Of a stretch of DNA of 64,000 nt, positions 1 to 11,695 are shown piece by piece; the stretch's first letter is position 1, and every line of letters begins with the position of its first letter. The position numbers and the translations under genes were made by a program. The DNA is from Camellia lanceoleosa (taxonomy: Eukaryota > Streptophyta > Magnoliopsida > Ericales > Theaceae): the NCBI GenBank assembly GCA_025200525.1, contig CM045762.1, positions 90,276,717-90,340,716 of the forward strand, read 5' to 3'. The notes under the pieces were generated by a model that worked only from the letters and a program-made list of their open reading frames with translations, was not told the origin of the DNA and made no database searches.

Positions 1-498
1 TACTCAATGTTTATTCCTAATTTAGATCGAAGCGACAACCTGTCAGTCAATTAATTCCTACATTGAAGGAGAGGGAAAGATTGACAGTTATAGGCTGATC
101 CACTCACCGAAAACAAGCTTGCCTTTGTTGGCCATTTGGAGGAGGAATTTCTGTTGTCTTGCATATTTGCCTGCAAACTTGTAACTTCCAGCAAATTTTG
201 GTTTTGTCTCTTCAATTCATTCTGGTTTTGTCTCTTCAATTCCTTACCTTCACATTCCCATTCATCACTTCCTGTCCTACAAAATCTAAAAAGCAAAAAG
301 CAAAAAAAATTAGAGACCTTGATCATTTATTCCAAAAGTTGGGTTATTTATTCTTTTAGGTTCAATATTAAGTATCAATACCAAAAAAAGAAAAAAGAAA
401 AAAGAAAGGATTTCCCAGGCATGATATCTGGTTAGAAAATTTGAATATCAGCTTCAACTGAAAGAAAGTTCAACAAAAGGAAGCATCAGAAATTAGCC
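1..498. other. Upstream flank of the CHUP1-like gene
   Basis: No convincing coding sequence. The stretch holds a short tandem repeat: two 20-bp copies of TGGTTTTGTCTCTTCAATTC at 199-218 and 223-242. There are A-rich runs near 300-410. It probably contains the promoter and 5' leader of the gene starting at 499, but I see no confident TATA box and cannot exclude an additional upstream non-coding exon. Confidence 0.4.
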
Positions 499-1878
499 AT
501 GCCGTCTGGATTGCGGCGTGCAAAACTATCATCGTCCCAACCGAATTTGATCAAATTTCAGGTAAGACAAATAGTCGATAGATTTCTAGCTTGTCATATC
601 ATATGTTTTGCACCTAAATAAATAAAAGAATACCTGGAATTTTCTATTTTAGAAAGTTTGAATCAAAACAAGTTTATGTGATTGGAAGGCTTCCTTTCTT
701 GATAAATCAAATGGAAGAGAAAAACTATGGGAACAGTAAAATTGTTTTCTAGTGCAATGAAGAACAGTGATGGGAATAATTTTCAACTCTAGTTTTTTCA
801 AGATTTAGTCTTAACTAATTAAACATAAAATTTTGTCTCTATTCAGCTCCATCCTATCATTGTCTCAGCACCATTGAATTAATCTAATTGATCTTATCTA
901 TGTTATTTGGATATGATCGGCAATATTAAATATGCATTCCCACAACAGAAAACCTCCAAATTAACTTTCATAAAGCCACGTTTATAGCCATAGTACTTTC
1001 ATCTGCTTACAAAGGTTAAGTCCTCTTATAGTAAAAAAAACTAACTACAACTACTTATGATTCTTTTAAACATACCATTAAATTCACATAAAAATAAATC
1101 ATTCTTATAAATTTTACAATCAAAGGAAGGCACTGACAGGCACTGTAGTTCTCAAAATCCTTGATTTCAGAAAAGAAAAAAAAAATGACACATTGTAATA
1201 AATAAGAAATATAGAAAATAACTTGTACATGACACAATTATCCATTTCTTATTAGTTTTGTAGCAAAATTGATATCCATGATATGAAAACTAGTACTTCC
1301 ACAGGCAAAAAAAAGTTCAGATGTATTCAGGATTGGAAAGGAAGCGGATGACATTATCAAAGGTGGTTCAAATGGATGGTTGGAAAAATATATGATCATG
1401 ATGGAGCTTAGAAAAAAGATAATAACATTTAGAGATATCATTGATCTTCCCCCTTGTAACGATTCTGACCCTATCCATGAGGTAATTCATTTATTATTTT
1501 TTGTAGTAGTACAACAATGTCCCGTTTGTCTGAAATTGCATTCCACTTCTTGTATTCTTCTTTTGCATCTTGTGGCAGTTGGTGGTGGGAACTACGGTGG
1601 ATCTCCACAAGTTGTACCCCAATGTTGTACCCTGCATACCAATTAGGGAAAAGACTGAAATATATGAGGTTTGTTCAAGATCAATTATTGTTCTGGTTCT
1701 AAATGCATATGAGTTGGTAAATTGACCAAATGACATGCTCAATTAGGGACTGGCCCACCTTTATGATGCTTTAAAATCTATTAGAGATTCGTGGGCCAAG
1801 AGCCACAAATGGGTAGCTAATTTCGGGCACAATGCAGATGTAAGCATGGAGAATATCAGTTTGGAGCAACTCAGTGAG

Positions 1879-1909
<31 letters not shown>

Positions 1910-4399
1910 AGAAAATCTTGTATTAAAACTGAAATTTGGAATGGCATTTAAGGTGGAATACTGCTGACAAAGCTCATTTACATGATTAAACTGGCAAGAG
2001 AAATGTTTGATGTAATGGATGAAGATGAGAAGAACGAGGGAAGGATACATGACTCAACTTTTGGGGATATCTTAACAGAGTCTTATTCAGATATCAAAAA
2101 CACATGTCCTTCTCCAATATCCTTAACTTCAGTACCTCCTCTTGAGGAGATAAAGCTCAGTGAATATGCCAATGTTTACTATTCCCAACCGCTTCTTTTG
2201 CCTCTCAGACTTCAGGCAATGGAAAAGTGCCTCGCATTCCACTTGTTCCCTCAAGGACCCAATCCCACAAATAGGACGAGAAGGGAAGTTGATGAACAAA
2301 ATATAGAAATTCATAAAGAAAAGAGTATTAAAGAATCACCAGCTACAGTAACCAGTGAAGGACTAAAGGACTATGAACCTACAAAAGATATGCCGAGGAT
2401 TGCAAATTCCAATTCAAATCAATTACTAGAAACAACAAAGCCAATTGTAGCAGAAGCACCACCACTACCACCATTGCCGCCACTGCCTCCACCACCTACT
2501 GCAGTAGCTGCACCATCACCATCATGCAACTTGGCCTTGAATGCAATAGGACCCCCACCTCCACCACCCATTTTGCAGTCAAAGGGTTCAGTGCCAGTGC
2601 CACCCCCACCTATACCATTGGCAAAAGGAGTTGCTCCACCACCCATTTTGTACTCTAAGGGATCAGTGCTAGTGCCACCCCCACCTATTCCACTGGCAAA
2701 GGGAGCTGCTCCACCACCTCCTCCACCACTTGGAGGAGCAAAGTCTCTACGCCCAAAGAAAGCAAATACGAAATTGAAGAGATCAACTCAAATGGGAAAC
2801 TTGTATCGAGTGCTGAAGGGAAAAGTGGAAGGATGTAATTTGAATGGTAGAAACTCTCAGGGGAGGAGGACTAAGGTTGGGGCATCTGCTAGTGGAAAGC
2901 AAGGAATGGCTGATGCTCTAGCAGAGATGACAAAAAGGTACACACACAAACATCCCTTGGCTATATAGCACTATATGTTCCATTAATAATGTCGTTGTGA
3001 CTTGAGGAAAACAGAGAGATTATGTTTGTTACCTGTCATTGGATACTTTCTTTCTTTGGTGTATTAGATCAGCATATTTCCAACAAATTGAAGAAGATGT
3101 TGAAAAGCACGCAAAATCAATCATGGAGATAAAAGGTGCTATTAGTTCCTTCCAAACAAAGGACATGGCTGAGCTTCTGAAATTTCACAAATATGTGGAA
3201 CAACATCTAGACAAATTGACTGATGAGACCCAGGTGAAAATTTTCTTTAAGATCATCAATTTGTCTCTGTTACTTTCTAAGAATTACGAACATGGCATGT
3301 TAGAAACTCTTCAGACGCCAACACCTATTGAATACATGTTGAAACATATCCAATTCTTTTTAAAAATGTTCTAGTCTCACACATGCTTTAAACACTTGAA
3401 ATTACTTAGATACACATAAGACAAATGACAAGTTTAAATAAAGACAACTTCAAATAAAAACATAAAATTTATACCTATTCTACTATTTTTAGACCTCAAA
3501 AGTTATTATATTTGAATTAAATATTTATGTATATGATATAATAATTGCTTATCTTTATAAATGTCAAACAAAATTATATAGCTTCTGCATGTCCCCTATG
3601 TGCCTTTTCCTACATTTTTGAAAATTTCTATGCTTGTATGTCTGTATCACATCACATGTTTGTATACGTGCTTCTTAGGCTGCAGTATTTGAACCAACTA
3701 CCTTTAACTCATTTAAATGCAGGTGTTGGCAAGGTTCGAAGGATTTCCTTCAAAGAAGTTGGAATCAGTGAGGACTGCGACAGCTCTTTACAAAAGATTG
3801 GAAACAATAATTACTAACTTGGAGAATTGGAAGGTAGATCCTCCTCTAAGCAAGCTCCTTGACAAGGTTGAGTGTTATTTCAACAAGGTAAGACTTTTAA
3901 AGTTAGAGAAACATCAATCTTATCATTTTCGTACTGAAAAGAACTATTGAAAACAGATCAAAGGAGAAATAGATGCACTGGAACGAACAAAAGATGAAGA
4001 AGCTAAGCGGTTTCAGAGTCATAACATCCATTTTGACTTTCATATCTTGGTGCGAATTAAGGAATGCATGGTGGATGTTTCTTCAAGCTGCATGGAGTTA
4101 GCTCTTAGGGTAACAATGCGTATTTACTTACCTCTTTCATCATTCATTTTGAACAATTGTGAAGTTCAAGTTTAACATTAGGACTTTTACTCAAGGAACG
4201 AAGAGAGGCACAGGTAGCAGCTAATACAGAATTGGGTCCAAAAACTGAAGTCAAAAGGCGGGCACGCATAAAAATGCTTTGGAAGGCTTTTCAGCTTGCA
4301 TTTCGGGTTTATAGCTTTGCAGGTGGACAAGATGATCGTGCTGACCGGTTAACCAGAGAGTTGGCTCAAGAAATAGAAACTGCTCCAGTGCCAGAGTAA
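499..4399 (+). CDS. CHUP1-like / At4g04980-type proline-rich protein, 8 exons
   Basis: Exons assembled by eye: 499-561, 1305-1481, 1747-1873, 1953-2937, 3068-3233, 3723-3887, 3957-4109, 4196-4399. All seven introns are GT-AG, the phases agree, and the sum is 2040 nt (679 aa plus stop). The N-terminal part (residues 60-145) is predicted helical, with LEKYMIMMELRKKI and YMIKLAREMFDVMDEDE. Residues about 291-383 are polyproline. From about residue 442 a helical region begins with MTKRSAYFQQIEEDV and ends near KMLWKAFQLAFRVYSFAGGQ. This resembles the C-terminal part of CHUP1 (chloroplast outer-envelope, actin-dependent positioning) and the Arabidopsis At4g04980/At1g61080 'hydroxyproline-rich glycoprotein' group. 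No signal peptide is seen, so despite that label it is probably cytosolic. An actin-related role is inferred from the CHUP1 likeness only. The start is the first in-frame ATG; an upstream coding exon is possible. It looks intact and stands alone. Confidence 0.85.
1879..1904. repeat. (CT)13 microsatellite in intron 3
   Basis: Thirteen CT units start five bases into the 79-bp intron 3, directly after its donor GTGAG (1874-1878). The tract fills a third of the intron, so length changes would mostly alter intron length next to the splice donor. Confidence 0.9.
2567..2716 (+). repeat. 75-bp in-frame tandem duplication in the polyproline region
   Basis: Two copies start at 2567 and 2642, each 75 bp (25 codons). 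They encode PPILxSKGSVxVPPPPIPLAKG-type units. The duplication lies in the proline-rich centre of the CHUP1-like protein and keeps frame, so it lengthens the polyproline linker without breaking the gene. Confidence 0.8.
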
Positions 4400-5613
4400 G
4401 AGTAAACTTAACAAATGCTACCACCTGACCATACCTCCAAGTGATGCTATAAATTTACGAGATTAGAACCTTTGAATTAGGTTCGAGAAGCAATTGTACC
4501 ACATGTACCAATTTTGTATGAGTTCACAACTCATCAAAATGTAGTGTGTGGCCTAGAAATACTATCTCTAAAGTAAATATAGTAAGCATAGAGTTGTTAT
4601 CGCTTCATGAATTGCAAGTGTAGGAAGAATTGTATTGCAAATACCACTTGTGCATGTGTTACAACTCATCAAATGTTATGTGCCATAGAGATTTGAAGTG
4701 TACGGTACTAATAATAAGAATGGACTCCTTATGGCGTAGATGATCATAAAGGCAAGCTATTACTGATATAATCTTAGCTTTAATTCTATTGGTCTAATAT
4801 CATATATACTGAGTTTATTGTTCTGAAGAATGGTCATTGACTGAGAATTAAAACAGAGTAATATATGCACACAAAAAAAAAGGAAGGAGGATTTGGTCAA
4901 AACCCCCTCATTTTAATGCATTAAAGACAAGTATAAAAAGTTTTCTTTGAAAAATCTAGCAAATATCACTGTTATGAAAATATTAAACTTTAAAATAATA
5001 TAATTTTGATGTAAATGTCAGTTTTTAATAAAATTAATATTTTTAGAATTTTCTCGTCAATTTCTATCAAATAAGATCCATGTTGACTATGAAATTCTTT
5101 TTTAAAAAAAATTGTTACTGTTGAAATTGATATAAACAGTAACAGCAACATGTTACTTTGTTTGACAGTAACATGTTACTCTGGCAATATTGTTCAAGAA
5201 AAAAAATAATAATAATAAATAATTTACTTTGTTCTTACTCAATTATGTGTTTTCCCCTTAAGGGATTTATGAAAAAAAATAAATTGAATTGTCATTTTCA
5301 CCAAATAAGAGTCTAATAAAAGGGTTTTAACTAAATTTCTCAAATAAAAATATAGCTCAAGTCATATTTTGTTCATCACATCAGTAACCACATCTTGGTT
5401 GCTTTTTAAAACAACAATGATAGAGACCACTAAAAAATCCCATCACTAATAGTTCTAATGAGTTGAAAAATGTAAAAAATAAAATAAAAAAGAAAAACAC
5501 AAGAGACAACCATCACATCAAAGGAAGATTCACCTCATTAGTGCTCTTCTAGTGCTCCCTTTTTAGTGCTCCCAAGAATTAATCTTTTTAAAAATCTAGC
5601 ACATGACTATTAA
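4400..5613. other. AT-rich 3' flank of the CHUP1-like gene
   Basis: Presumably contains the 3' UTR at its left end. I see no reading frame, RNA gene or clear repeat. It includes runs of A and short direct repeats such as 'acaactcatcaaa' near 4525 and 4660. Confidence 0.5.
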
Positions 5614-5841
5614 GGCCCTGTTTGGGAAGTGTGGTTTGGCCTAAGATAGTCAATAAAGACAAAATATGTTAAAATAGTCAATAAGATAAAATGTAAAATT
5701 CAAACCATAATCATTTCACTTTTTCTCTCACAATTAAAAAAAAAAAAAAAAAAAAGTCAACTATCATCCCAAACATAATAGTCAGGCTAAAATAATAAAA
5801 AAAACCAAAATGCCAACTAAAATAACATACCCAAACGGGCC
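5614..5841. mobile_element. Tourist-like MITE (228 bp), PIF/Harbinger type
   Basis: The terminal inverted repeats are GGCCCTGTTTGGGA at the left and CCAAACGGGCC at the right, flanked by the 3-bp target duplication TAA (5611-5613 and 5842-5844). It has no coding capacity. The three-base TWA duplication and the GGCC..GTTTGG terminus fit non-autonomous PIF/Harbinger elements. It belongs to a family of near-constant length seen again at 35777, 36247, 46675 and 51946. Confidence 0.75.
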
Positions 5842-5844
5842 TAA

Positions 5845-7085
5845 ATCCTATTTTTATCCTGAGAAAACTAGCAATGAATTAGATTTGTACAGAAACGAAG
5901 AATCTAATTTGGATGACACCAAAATTGATGTAGCACAAAAAAAATAAGAATATAGATTGGGGATCACGATCCCAAAACTGTTCTCAACAATTAATAACCA
6001 ATATTCATTAAGTCTAGTCTTTAAACTATGAAAATGATGAAACCATGGATATAGGCACGATTATGAAATCTAGGCATAGAATACTAGAAAAAAATAAAAA
6101 ATAAATAAGAAATAAGAAATAAATTCCTATTAATTCATAATTTATAATTACATTTGAATTCATATAAAAATTTTCAAATTATTGTCATCCAATGCCTTTC
6201 TCATCCCCATCAAGAGGCCACACAGGTATGAGATAAAATTCCAGACACAAGGAAAAATGAGAGAATGACATCATTACATTAAAATCTGGTGATCGCTTAA
6301 CACAAACCTCACATGACTTAGGAAATAATGTCAGATGAGGTTTCTTCATGGAACCATACCTAAACGGCTTTTCTTTTTTTTTTTTAATACCCAGAATACC
6401 TCCAAGGCAGGATCTTTAGGATCCATCCTTACAAGTCAAACTGAGGGAAGTTTACCGATCCACCTAAACTGTCACACTTCTACTTGAGTAATAGGGGATT
6501 CACATACCACAATCACCCATATTTTTTTTTATTCTACTCTTTCATTCACGACATCTAAACATTTTACTTGGATTATTACAAACTAAGAACTGTCTTTTAT
6601 ACATAACTCTATCGTTCGTAAGTTATTACATTCATCTGTTGGAGAAGTCTCAGAGCAACAGTCGAGAGAGGGTACAAACAAAGATGACAATGTTCTCTTT
6701 TAATTAAGAAAGTATTTTATTGATAACATTTTTTTTTCTTTTTTCTTTTTTTCTTTTTTTGGTTTTGGTTTTGGATCGGCAAAAGAAAGATTTTATTGGA
6801 GAGAAAATAAGGTTACATAAATGGGGGAAGAGATGCATCATAGCTTGAAAGATGAATCTCAACTAGGTTGGCACTCAAAAGCAAGCAAAATCATGTGCAA
6901 GCCCCAACTAAAACTGATAAGAATACTTCAGCATCAGCAATTCAAGTAGTTCCAATTCAAGCTAAAGCTAATGGCTCAATCCTTGGCTTACCATATACAG
7001 CTCAAACTAAAACTAATGGCTCAGCACATGTTATAACTAGATCCATCGACTGCATAACTGTATCACATGGAGGATAGATAAAGGT
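5845..7085. other. AT-rich intergenic DNA
   Basis: No gene recognised. An open frame at 6868-7077 (about 69 codons) sits just before the copia LTR, but I recognise no domain in it and do not call it a gene. T-rich runs lie at 6730-6760. Confidence 0.4.
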
Positions 7086-7198
7086 TGTTAGGATTGGTTA
7101 GTTAGTTAGTGTTTGTTAGCTAGTTTTATTATTCTGTATGAATATACAATTGTATTGTTGATAATGGTGTGTTGAATAAAGGCTTCAATCATTCTTCA
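7086..7198 (+). mobile_element. Ty1-copia 5' LTR (113 bp, or 3' part of a longer one)
   Basis: Begins TGTTAGGATTGG and ends ATTCTTCA, giving TG...CA ends, and is followed directly by a primer-binding site. No second LTR is visible, so the upstream limit is inferred from the TG alone and the LTR could extend further left. Confidence 0.55.
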
Positions 7199-7210
7199 TG
7201 GTATTAGAGC
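7199..7210 (+). other. Copia primer-binding site (initiator tRNA-Met)
   Basis: TGGTATTAGAGC differs by one base from TGGTATCAGAGC, the common plant primer-binding site complementary to the 3' end of initiator tRNA-Met. It starts immediately after the LTR's CA. Confidence 0.75.
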
Positions 7211-7248
7211 CTCTGTAAAGCTCTCACGAGCATATCTTCGATTCACAC

Positions 7249-7852
7249 ATGGCTTCTTCTTCTTCTTCTTCTTCTTCTTCCTCTTTACCTGCAAATCTCA
7301 ATCTCTTGATTTCCAATTTGAATTCATTCATCACAATTAAGCTCAATTTAACTAATTTTCTCATATGGCTAAGTCAATTTCATAATATTTTGCGTGCTAT
7401 TGAACTCTTGGATTTTGTAAGTGAATTAGTTCCATGTCCACCATTGATGATCAAGGACTCCAATGGCCTTGAAGTTCTAAATCCAGATCAAATCGATTGG
7501 AACAAGATTGATGCACATCTACTAAGTTGTATCACATTACACTTACTTCTACCATTTTCTCTTTTGTTCTTCATCGCAACATAGCTTTGAGGTATAGGCT
7601 AGTCTCTGCAAACTTTTTACCACTGTCTCGGTCTCATATTCATCAAATGAAGAATAGATTAACTCATCGACCAAAGAATCCAAGTCCATTGAAGAATATT
7701 TGAATCGGATCAAAGAACTTGCAGATCAAATAGCTCTAGCTTCTTCACCTATTGATGAAAAAGATCTGGTATTACTCACCTTGAATGATTTGCTGATGAG
7801 TTCAATGCTCTTAAAACTACTATTCAAGCATGGATTGAACCTATTTCCATGG
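7249..7852 (+). pseudogene. Ty1-copia gag fragment, broken
   Basis: The ATG at 7249 opens a serine-rich start (TCT/TCC run), then a copia gag-like segment (NFLIWLSQFHNILRAIELLDFV). The first frame stops at 7582-7584. Copia gag-type sequence resumes in other frames between about 7680 and 7850 (SIEEYLNRIKELADQIA). It is cut at 7852 by the TG of the next LTR element, and no protease, integrase or RT follows. Frameshifts and the insertion make it a dead fragment. In the intact family this protein forms the particle shell in the cytoplasm. Confidence 0.7.
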
Positions 7853-8845
7853 TGTAAAAGGAGTTAATTTGAGCCCATTAAATTAATTAGGCCCAATAGT
7901 CCAAGGTTGGTGGGCCCGAATTTATCCCAAGTCCAAGATTGGTGGGCTCGAATTTATCACCATCAAACGGACCGAATCGCTCTAAGTTTTGAAAGGGTTC
8001 GGATCCATGAACCTAGAGATCCAAACCACTTGACTTCAAACGGATTCAGACGCAATCTAGAAGCCGCTCCATTAATGAGTCCCAGAACACTTGCGGACTC
8101 GGAGCTTTCCGGGATCTATGTACCAGAACCATGGGCGTAATGGAGTCCGAACAAAGGACCCGATCCCGAGGATGGTGAGTGGAGATAAATTCACTCTTCG
8201 GTTAAACTAGCCTATACCCGGGTCGAGGTGGCACGATTTAGGAGGTCCCTGAGACTCGGCAATATTCGTGGCAGGATGTTCTCTTGAACCACCCCTGACC
8301 CTTCTGTGGCATGACGTCCTCTGGGACTACCCCTGACCCTTTGGGATGATTGAGGATCATTGGTTAGCTGTGGCTAAGAAGAAGGGTTCGCCGAGAGGTT
8401 GATCTCCTCTTCGGGATTTTTCTCATCCTCGAAGAGGTCACCTCCTCGAACAAGGTGGTTAGAGAGAATACTCCCCATGTACCTTGCACATGGGCTCCAT
8501 CCTACATCATGAGGTGCTTATAAATAGCACCCACCCATAGCTTTTACAAGGGATGGATTTTGGAGAAAAAACTATTGGGAAAGAACTAATTTCCCTTCCC
8601 CATGATCAACCTTGAGAGTGAAAGTGAGAGATCCATGGGAGAGTCTTGCCATTATTCTCTCTCTAGCTACTTTTTCTTCTTTTTCACCCAATCTCTTATC
8701 TCCATCATCTCTTTACTTTTGTATTCTTAGTTGAGACTATTGAAGAATCTAAGCCTCTCATCATCTTCTAGAGAATTCAAATTTTTCTCCAAGGATCTTT
8801 GAAGATCTTGAATTTTCCAACGGCGTTCTTGAACCCTCTCATACA
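7853..8845 (+). mobile_element. 5' LTR of a Tat-like gypsy element (about 993 bp)
   Basis: Starts TGTAAAAGGAGTTAATTTG and ends CATACA just before a primer-binding-like site. The first ~65 bp recur at 13710, which supports the left end. A TATA box lies inside (8519-8526). The LTR interrupts the copia gag at 7852. I see no clear target duplication, because the far end of the element is degraded. Confidence 0.6.
8519..8526 (+). promoter_or_regulatory. TATA box within the gypsy LTR
   Basis: TATAAATA in the context GCTTATAAATAGC, 667 bp into the LTR and about 330 bp before its end. This is a typical position for an LTR promoter driving the genomic transcript. Confidence 0.6.
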
Positions 8846-8847
8846 TT

Positions 8848-8865
8848 TGGCAACTCACCGGGAGG
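8848..8865 (+). other. Probable primer-binding site of the gypsy element
   Basis: TGGCAACTCACCGGGAG lies two bases after the LTR's terminal CA. It resembles the TGGCGACTCC... site of Tat/Ogre-type gypsy elements. The match is imperfect, so the tRNA assignment is tentative. Confidence 0.45.
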
Positions 8866-8918
8866 CGGATTGGTTAATGGTCTCAACAAGATTCGAAATC
8901 TATATAACTCAGGTGAAG

Positions 8919-10768
8919 ATGGCGGGAGAAGAAGTTCATCAACAAGGCTCTTCCAATGGCGTGATGAGAGGACTTAAGTTCAAGACCACCTCTCATCCTT
9001 GAGGCCATTCAAGGACTCCAACACACTCAACAAGAGATTCTCACAGCCCTTCAAAATCTCACCCATACCATGTTGGTGATGGGTTCAAGTTTAGCACCAC
9101 TGGTAACAAATGGATGTCAAGTCGGTGCCGGCAAGCATCAATAACTTCATGGTGATTTTGGGAATGGTCAGAATCATCAAGACTCACCCCAAATTGTCCT
9201 TGAAGTTGCTCAAAATGATGTGCAAAATCAAGTGCTAGGAGGAACAAGTCATGGCCAACTTATGGCCCATGGAGCGCAAAATCACGCGCCTGGAGGATCG
9301 AGCCATGGTCCATCGATGATTGGAGGAGTTCCTGGTGTGATGAATGGTGTTCCAGCTACTGTAGAAGTTCAAGGAAGGCCTACAAAAATTTCTCTACAAA
9401 ATGGTACTCCACCCATGCCTAATTTTGTTCCACTGATTGTAAATTTTACCCACATACCGAGTGGGTCTCCTTTGCCTCCAACGCCGAGTTTGCAAGCCCA
9501 ACCCGGTATAGTCGTGGCGTGCAATAGACTTTATGGGACCCAATGCAACGTCCCATCACCAAATGGTGTGTCCATAGGTGCCGATGGCCAATATTGTCAT
9601 GTGTCTTCACCGATGATGAATTCTCAACACCCAAATGGCCAAGTCGCTCCAAGCTCGGTCTTCGGGTCTACAAGTCAAGTTCCAGGAATACCACTATGAA
9701 GTTCTCTCCCTCAACAATTTCTCACTCTCGCCGATGTGCAAGCCATGTTCGATCTCGAATGAGGTAAGATGACTTTACCCTCTTTGCCTGATCCAGATGT
9801 CAAGCCACCATACCCTATCGAGATGTTGAGTTATCCATACCCGGAGGGGTACACAGTGCCGAAGTTCATCAAATTCGATGGCAAGCAAGGAAATGCTGGA
9901 GAGCATGTTGTTCGGTTCATAGAGACTTTAGGGATTCATGGTTCAAACCATGTCCTCCGACTGAGAGAGTTCTCAAAGTCCCTCACCGACCGAGCATATA
10001 GTTGGTATGTTAACTTGGCCTTAAACTCTATCCAAAGTTGGGAGGAGATGGTCAACAAATTCCACGCCAAATTCTTTCAAGTGGTCGAGAAAGTGACCAC
10101 ACTTACCCTGTGTAAGGAAAAGCAACAAGAGGGTGAAGACATTCTCGAATATATGAAGAGATTCCAAGACAAAGCTGTGGACTATCATGAAGTTGTGGAG
10201 GAAATCTACTTGGTTCAAATCTGTGTTGAAGGGGCATTGAGCGTACAAGATGTTTCTTGTTAATCACGAGTTACCCACCTTTTCGACACTAATTGAAGCA
10301 TCTCGGAACATCAACATACCTCAATCTCAGGAGATCGGGTTCGAGACTAGTTATAAAACCAGTTTCAGATCCCGAAGACCTTCTATCACTGCGGCTTCTA
10401 CGTCTTCTACCTGAAAGTCGCAGGGGGAGGAATTCAGAGATCAGAAGAGGAAAAACTACGAAGATAACACTCATTTTCCATGTAGTGTTGAGGAGGTGAA
10501 GGCCTTAGTTAAAGAATGGGTGGCAAACAGGGAACTGAAGTTGCCTCGTGTCAAAGAGCTTTTGTCGAAGAAGGATCGCAAGGGCCCTAATTATTGTGTT
10601 TTCCACCGATCACTAAGACATCTTATAGAAAAGTGTCAAACACTTAAGAAGATCTTTAGAAAGAAAGTCGAAGCAGATGAGCTAGAGTTCAAAGAACAGG
10701 GTTCTCAAGATATCTTAGAATACGTGGCTATGATGGCGTATGATGGCCACAACCCAAGCAGATGGTGA
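8919..10768 (+). pseudogene. Ty3-gypsy (Tat-like) gag, frameshifted
   Basis: The reading starts near the ATG at 8919 (MAGEEVHQQGSSNG). It continues in a Gly/Pro/Gln-rich stretch (9220-9699), then a clear retrotransposon gag core at 9769-10263 (RAYSWYVNLALNSIQSWEEM, then EYMKRFQDKAVDY). A lysine-rich C-terminal segment follows at 10496-10768, with a CxxH-type motif (NYCVFHRSLRHLIEKC). At least three frame changes separate these parts. No protease or polymerase follows, so this element would depend on others for movement. The family protein forms the particle shell and packages RNA. Confidence 0.75.
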
Positions 10769-11039
10769 AAGTTTTCCGAATGACCTTGTAACTCTAAGGG
10801 CAAATGTCAACATTCCGTAGAAGAAGGCTATCTATGACATTTACAATTTATATTTACTGCATTGTCCAAGAAGTTCTATCTTTCTTATGTTATGAAGAAA
10901 TTTATTTCCTCTATATTGTATATCTCCATTAGAAGTTTATTTTCTTTATATTGTGTATCTTCATTGTGTTATGTTGCTTGAGACAGTTTTCAATTTTCGT
11001 TGCCCCTCGAAGAAGAAAGAGGAATAGTAGACACGATTA
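10769..11039 (+). other. Non-coding internal part of the gypsy element
   Basis: Follows the gag directly, where protease and polymerase would be expected. It is T-rich with no open frame and carries near-duplicate phrases around 10900 and 10950 (tattgtatatct, tattgtgtatct). Confidence 0.5.
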
Positions 11040-11695
11040 CTAACCTAAAGGGACCTTTCTTGACGCAGTAGAGTGTCCACTCAGACTTTCAAAGAGTGTC
11101 AAGGATCTTTCTTGCTAAAGTAGAGTGTTTTCTCCCACTCAAACTTTCGAAGAACAGCCCTTGAGACTCGGTGGCCTATCAGAAGGATCTTCTTGCCAAA
11201 GCAGGGTGTGTGCTACTATTCAAACTCCTAAAGGACAACCTTGCTTCAGTTTGGACTGCTGAGGGACAACTCTTGCTCTCATTAGTGCGGATCCAAAGAA
11301 CAGCCCTTGCTTTCATCAATACGAGCTCCGAGGATCTTTCTTCAAAGTTAAGTGGACTCCTACTCGAACTCCCGAGGGATAGCCTTTGCTTCCATTAGTT
11401 CTTTGAAGTAGAAGTCGCGTCACTCGAACTCGAGGATGACCTTGTTTCATCGGACTTGAGGAGACCCTTGTTTTCGCTTGAACTTCTGAGGGACATCCTT
11501 GCTTCTGCTTGGACTTCCAAGAGACAATCTTTACTTCTGTTGGTGCAAGCTTGGTAGACTCGGTTGCCTTCAAGAGGGATCTTTCTTGCTGAAGTAGGGT
11601 GTATACTACTTTCAGAATCCTAAGGGACAATTTTGCTCTCGTTCAGACTTCCGAAGGACAGCCCTTGCTCTGATTAGTGCAGGTTCTGAGGGCCC
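11040..11695. repeat. Degenerate two-level tandem repeat in the gypsy element
   Basis: A motif like ACTTCCGAGGGACAACCCTTGCT recurs with variation about every 45-60 bp. A larger unit beginning GACTCGGTGGCCT (11166) recurs at about 11556 (GACTCGGTTGCCT), a spacing near 390 bp. Tandem arrays in the non-coding 3' part are known for some plant gypsy elements. The small frames here are repeat artefacts. Confidence 0.65.

Noticed and set aside
1953..1972. Alternative exon 4 start at 1973 with exon 3 ending at 1839
   Set aside because: It also gives an open frame, but it needs a weaker junction and drops residues (ENISLEQL, GILLTK) that read smoothly with the 1873/1953 junction; kept as the less likely model.
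2419..2646. Minus-strand glycine-rich frame
   Set aside because: Mirror of the proline codons of the CHUP1-like gene on the opposite strand.
6868..7077. 69-codon frame before the copia LTR
   Set aside because: No domain, no upstream promoter signal, and it abuts retroelement DNA; kept only as a note.
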